Assembly (NCBI GenBank): GCA_017403345.1
Contig: JAFQOH010000085.1
Coordinates: 1-17,122, forward strand
Source of the DNA: RGIG3701 sp017403345
Lineage (GTDB): Bacteria; Planctomycetota; Planctomycetia; Pirellulales; Thermoguttaceae
DNA: 17,122 nt
Reading direction: 5' to 3'
Part shown: positions 14,841-17,122 of the stretch, in pieces
How the letters are laid out: each line of letters opens with the position of its first letter
Position numbering within the stretch: the stretch's first letter is position 1
Made by a program: the position numbers and the translations under genes
The notes under the pieces: model-generated
Told to the model about the DNA's origin: nothing
Database searches by the model: none
What the model saw: the letters and a program-made list of their open reading frames with translations, nothing else

Positions 14841-16415
14841 TTAGTGACGGAAATGGCGATAGCCGGTGAAGATCATTGCGATGCCGTATTTATTGCACGC
14901 ATCGATGACTTCCTGGTCGCGTTTCGATCCGCCGGGCTGGATGAGGGCCGTGATGCCGTTTTCGTGCGCAAGGTCGATACTGTCGGCGAACGGGAAAAAT
15001 GCGTCGCTGGCGAGGACTGCGCCGTCGATGCGGTCACCCGCTTTTTCGATCGAGATCTTCACGGAATCCACACGGCTCATCTGGCCCGCACCGGCTCCGA
15101 GGAGCATGCCGTCTTTGCAGAGTACGATGGCGTTCGATTTCACGAAGCGGCAGAGGTTCCAGGCGAAACGCAGATCTTCGACCTGTTTCGCGGTCGGCTG
15201 CTTTTCTGTTACGACTTTCCATTCGTCTTCCGGATCATCCTGAACGTCGGCGTTCTGCACGAGAAGACCGCCTTCGATGCAGCGCCAGGTCCACTCCGAC
15301 TGCGCACGGCTCAGGTCGCCTGCTGCCATGAGACGCACATTGTTGCGCCATTTCGGAACGGTGGTGAGGAGTTCCAGAGCTTTCGGCTCGAAATCTTCCG
15401 CGACGATCGCTTCGACGAAGAGACCCGGTTCGCAGAGGACCTTAGCAGTCGCTTCATCGCACACGCGGTTCATACCGAGGATGGAACCGAACGCGGAGAG
15501 CGGGTCGCCGGCCATGGCGCGTTCGCAGGCTTCGGAAAGTGTCGCGGCTTCCGCGGCACCGCACGGATTATTGTGCTTGATGACCGAGCAGGCTGGATTT
15601 TTGCTGCGCAGCACGATACCAAGGGCCGCATCCAGGTCCATCAGGTTATTGTACGAGAGTTCTTTCCCGTTGAGCTGCTTTGCACGGATGATGTTTGGGA
15701 CCTGATCCACATTGGGACCGGCATAGACGGCGGCTTTCTGGTGCGGGTTTTCGCCGTAGCGGAGCGTCGCGGAACGTTCAAAAGAGATGCCGAGCGTCTG
15801 CGGGAAATCGCCTTCGCCGACTTCTTTGGAGAACCAGTTCGCAATTGCGCGGTCATATTTCGCGGTGTGGTTGAACGCATCCGCGGCAAGCTGACGGCGA
15901 AGTTCAAACGTCGTGGCTCCGCCGTTTTCCTTCATGGAATCGAGGACGGCCTGGAACTGGTCTTTGCTCGTCACGATGCTGGTGAAGAGGTGGTTCTTCG
16001 CCGCGGCGCGAACGAGAGACGGACCGCCAATATCGATCTTTTCGATCGCCTGGGCTGCCGTGACGTCCGGTTTTGCGATGGTGGCTTCGAAAGGATAGAG
16101 ATTCACGCAGACGAGTTCAAACGTAAGGATGCCGTGCTCCTGAAGGCCGGCCATGTCGTCTTCGCGGTCGTGACGGCAAAGGATCCCGCCGAAAACGTAG
16201 GGATGGAGGGTCTTCAGACGGCCGTCCATCATTTCCGGAAATCCGGTGTACGCCGAGATGTCTTTGCACGGAATGCCGTTCGCTTCGAGGAAAGTGCGGG
16301 TTCCGCCCGTACTGTAGATCTCGACGCCCATTTCTGCGAGACCTTTCGCAAAAACGTCCAGATCGGTCTTATCGCTGACGCTGATGATCGCGCGTTTGAT
16401 TTTCGGTGAATCCAT
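14841..16415 (-). CDS. purH: Bifunctional AICAR formyltransferase / IMP cyclohydrolase
   Basis: A 524-residue enzyme catalysing the last two steps of de novo purine synthesis: formylation of AICAR using 10-formyl-tetrahydrofolate, then ring closure to IMP. The N-terminal MGS-like cyclohydrolase domain shows RAIISVSDKTDL, STGGT and GRLKTLHPYVFGGIL, then IDIGGPSLVRAAAKN. The transformylase domain follows with LRYGENPHQKAA and IKHNNPCGAA, which includes the catalytic K-H pair. It ends with SDAFFPFADSID, IQPGGSKRD and the family's terminal FTGYRHFRH. Length matches the usual 510-530. The ATG at 16415 has AAGGGG about 10 nt upstream. It is a single-gene unit with its own promoter, not part of a pur operon. 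Its complementary strand is open for over 500 codons, but this is a codon-bias shadow. Confidence 0.97.
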   Translation of the reverse strand: MDSPKIKRAIISVSDKTDLDVFAKGLAEMGVEIYSTGGTRTFLEANGIPCKDISAYTGFPEMMDGRLKTLHPYVFGGILCRHDREDDMAGLQEHGILTFELVCVNLYPFEATIAKPDVTAAQAIEKIDIGGPSLVRAAAKNHLFTSIVTSKDQFQAVLDSMKENGGATTFELRRQLAADAFNHTAKYDRAIANWFSKEVGEGDFPQTLGISFERSATLRYGENPHQKAAVYAGPNVDQVPNIIRAKQLNGKELSYNNLMDLDAALGIVLRSKNPACSVIKHNNPCGAAEAATLSEACERAMAGDPLSAFGSILGMNRVCDEATAKVLCEPGLFVEAIVAEDFEPKALELLTTVPKWRNNVRLMAAGDLSRAQSEWTWRCIEGGLLVQNADVQDDPEDEWKVVTEKQPTAKQVEDLRFAWNLCRFVKSNAIVLCKDGMLLGAGAGQMSRVDSVKISIEKAGDRIDGAVLASDAFFPFADSIDLAHENGITALIQPGGSKRDQEVIDACNKYGIAMIFTGYRHFRH

Positions 16416-16492
16416 TTTTAACTGCCCCTTTTCCGGTCAACCGGTAAATGGAAATGAACAAAAGTTCGAGAAAACAAAAATTCCTTTTCTTT

Positions 16493-16520
16493 ATTTTACC
16501 CGACCCTGCATTTTTTTCAA
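16493..16520 (-). promoter_or_regulatory. sigma70-like promoter of purH
   Basis: On the minus strand: TTGAAA (16520-16515), a 16-bp spacer, then TAAAAT (16498-16493) preceded by CGGG, closely matching the tkt promoter. The leader of about 70 nt contains a small hairpin, CCGGT-CA-ACCGG (16433-16444), near the ribosome-binding site. No PurR-type operator is recognisable. Confidence 0.75.
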
Positions 16521-16787
16521 GGAGGGAAAGACGGTTTTTCTGGATTTTTTTCCACTTCTTTCCTACTTTCTGCAAGAAACTTCCGAAGAATTCACCTAAT
16601 CTGACCGTCCCGCTCTCCTTTTATTCTCAAATGGATCCTCAAAATGTACGGGACACATTGCGGCTCTGCCGCTGAAAAGGGCAGGAAAAGGAATGTATCC
16701 TGCCGCGAAATTTAGAAAGACGCAGAGAGAAAGAGCCAAACTCTCTCTCCCTGTGTCTTCCGTGCGAAAAAGCAGAACGTCAAACCG
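16521..16787. other. Intergenic region with three consecutive hairpins
   Basis: No gene is supported here. Hairpins occur at 16660-16672 (GCGGC-TCT-GCCGC), 16680-16704 (GGCAGGA/TCCTGCC, 11-nt loop) and 16717-16759 (the terminator below). The second hairpin and the AAAGACGCAGAGAG at 16716-16729 repeat the arrangement at 13221-13283. The rest (16521-16655) is pyrimidine-rich and without obvious structure. Confidence 0.5.
16717..16759 (-). terminator. Probable terminator of the LRR gene
   Basis: Two 19-nt arms (16717-16735 and 16741-16759) with a 5-nt loop pair at 18 of 19 positions on the minus strand, counting two G-U wobbles. It begins 29 nt after the LRR gene's stop. The T-tail is short (TCTAAATTTC), so termination is likely but not certain. 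Confidence 0.65.
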
Positions 16788-17122
16788 CTACTTCACCTCG
16801 AATTTCTTCCTATTCTTCTTCGCATACCGTTCCGCCTCCGACCCCGCTGTTCCGTAGATCACCAGATCTTCAGAGCAGCCTCTGAACGCTTCCTCTCCAA
16901 TGCTCGTCACGCTGTCGGGGATCGTCACCGACGTGAGGCTCTTGCACAAGTTGAACGCTTTATCTCCAATGCTCGTCACGCTGTCGGGGATCGTCACCGA
17001 CGTGAGGCTCTCGCAGTCGTAGAACGCACCCTCTCCAATGCTCGTCACGCTGTTGGGGATCGTATACTTGCCAGAAAGCGATTGGGGAGCGCCGAGGAGC
17101 GTTTTGCCGTCGTGAGAATAAC
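16788..17122 (-). CDS. BspA-like LRR_5 protein, C-terminal part (runs off window)
   Basis: The last 110 residues of a larger protein whose 5' end lies beyond the right edge. The frame stays open to 17122, reading YSHDGKTLLGAPQ and SGKYTIPNS, typical of the entry to a BspA-type leucine-rich array. Repeats of 23 residues follow with the LRR_5 pattern SVTSIGEGAF, CESLTSVTIPD, and so on. The C-terminal cap LVIYGTAGSEAERYAKK and a basic tail end the protein. BspA-like proteins are usually secreted or surface-bound, are common in gut and oral microbes, and some bind host matrix or other cells. No anchor is visible at this end; localisation would depend on the missing N-terminus. GTG at 17048 is an internal codon, not the true start. 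A hairpin terminator follows the stop. Confidence 0.88.
   Translation of the reverse strand, partial: YSHDGKTLLGAPQSLSGKYTIPNSVTSIGEGAFYDCESLTSVTIPDSVTSIGDKAFNLCKSLTSVTIPDSVTSIGEEAFRGCSEDLVIYGTAGSEAERYAKKNRKKFEVK
16894..17068. repeat. 69-bp tandem repeats within the LRR gene
   Basis: Copies begin at 16894, 16963 and 17032, exactly 69 bp (23 codons) apart. The first two share 49 identical bases including synonymous sites; the third matches for about 30 bases with one change before diverging. Such identity points to recent duplication or gene conversion rather than protein-level selection alone. Confidence 0.9.

Noticed and set aside
14781..16409. A 542-codon open frame on the plus strand, opposite purH
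   Set aside because: It is the complement of a confirmed purH gene, has a low-complexity Arg/Asp/Phe-rich composition, and no family motif. GC-rich third positions leave the antisense strand open.

Overview
The window looks like a stretch of chromosome from an uncultured, probably gut- or rumen-associated Planctomycetota bacterium. The main reason is the gene at 12147-13148. It encodes a type II pseudopilin-like DUF1559 protein with the FTLVELLVVIAIIG start, a CSNHLKQ motif and a C-terminal H-X9-DG motif, a combination largely confined to that phylum. A BspA-type LRR_5 protein at the right edge points to an animal-associated relative. This is inference from family distribution; no phylogeny was run.

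Layout. At the left edge are seven perfect copies of a 16-bp repeat. They abut the stop codon of a SpoU/TrmH-family rRNA methyltransferase (113-925, minus). Next come a solitary OppF-type peptide-transport ATPase (1031-1996, minus) and transketolase (2132-4198, minus) with a clear sigma70-like promoter. From 4432 to 10161 lies a drug-efflux locus. An RND pump (5918-9364) is followed downstream by its lipoprotein adaptor (4499-5857), with a terminator after it. A divergent MarR-type repressor (9667-10161, plus) faces the pump across a promoter region full of palindromes. No outer-membrane channel gene is present, so the pump must borrow one from elsewhere.

Rightwards on the plus strand are glycogen synthase glgA (10481-11962, strong terminator), the DUF1559 pseudopilin gene (near-consensus promoter) and a cytoplasmic 12-TPR protein (13306-14649). 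The TPR gene converges on purH (14841-16415, minus) with a shared bidirectional terminator between them. At the right edge is the 3' end of a BspA-like leucine-rich-repeat gene (16788 to beyond 17122, minus).

Most genes are independent housekeeping units with their own promoters. The one integrated system is the MarR-RND-adaptor locus, whose control region can be read in detail. The most unusual non-coding observations are the 16-bp array at the left edge, a 16-bp duplication across the pump's stop codon, a GGTAAAAT -10 element shared by three promoters, and a two-part intergenic motif (GGCAGGA hairpin plus AAAGACRCAGAGAG) present at two places. I found no CRISPR array, tRNA, rRNA, transposase, phage gene or convincing new defence system.
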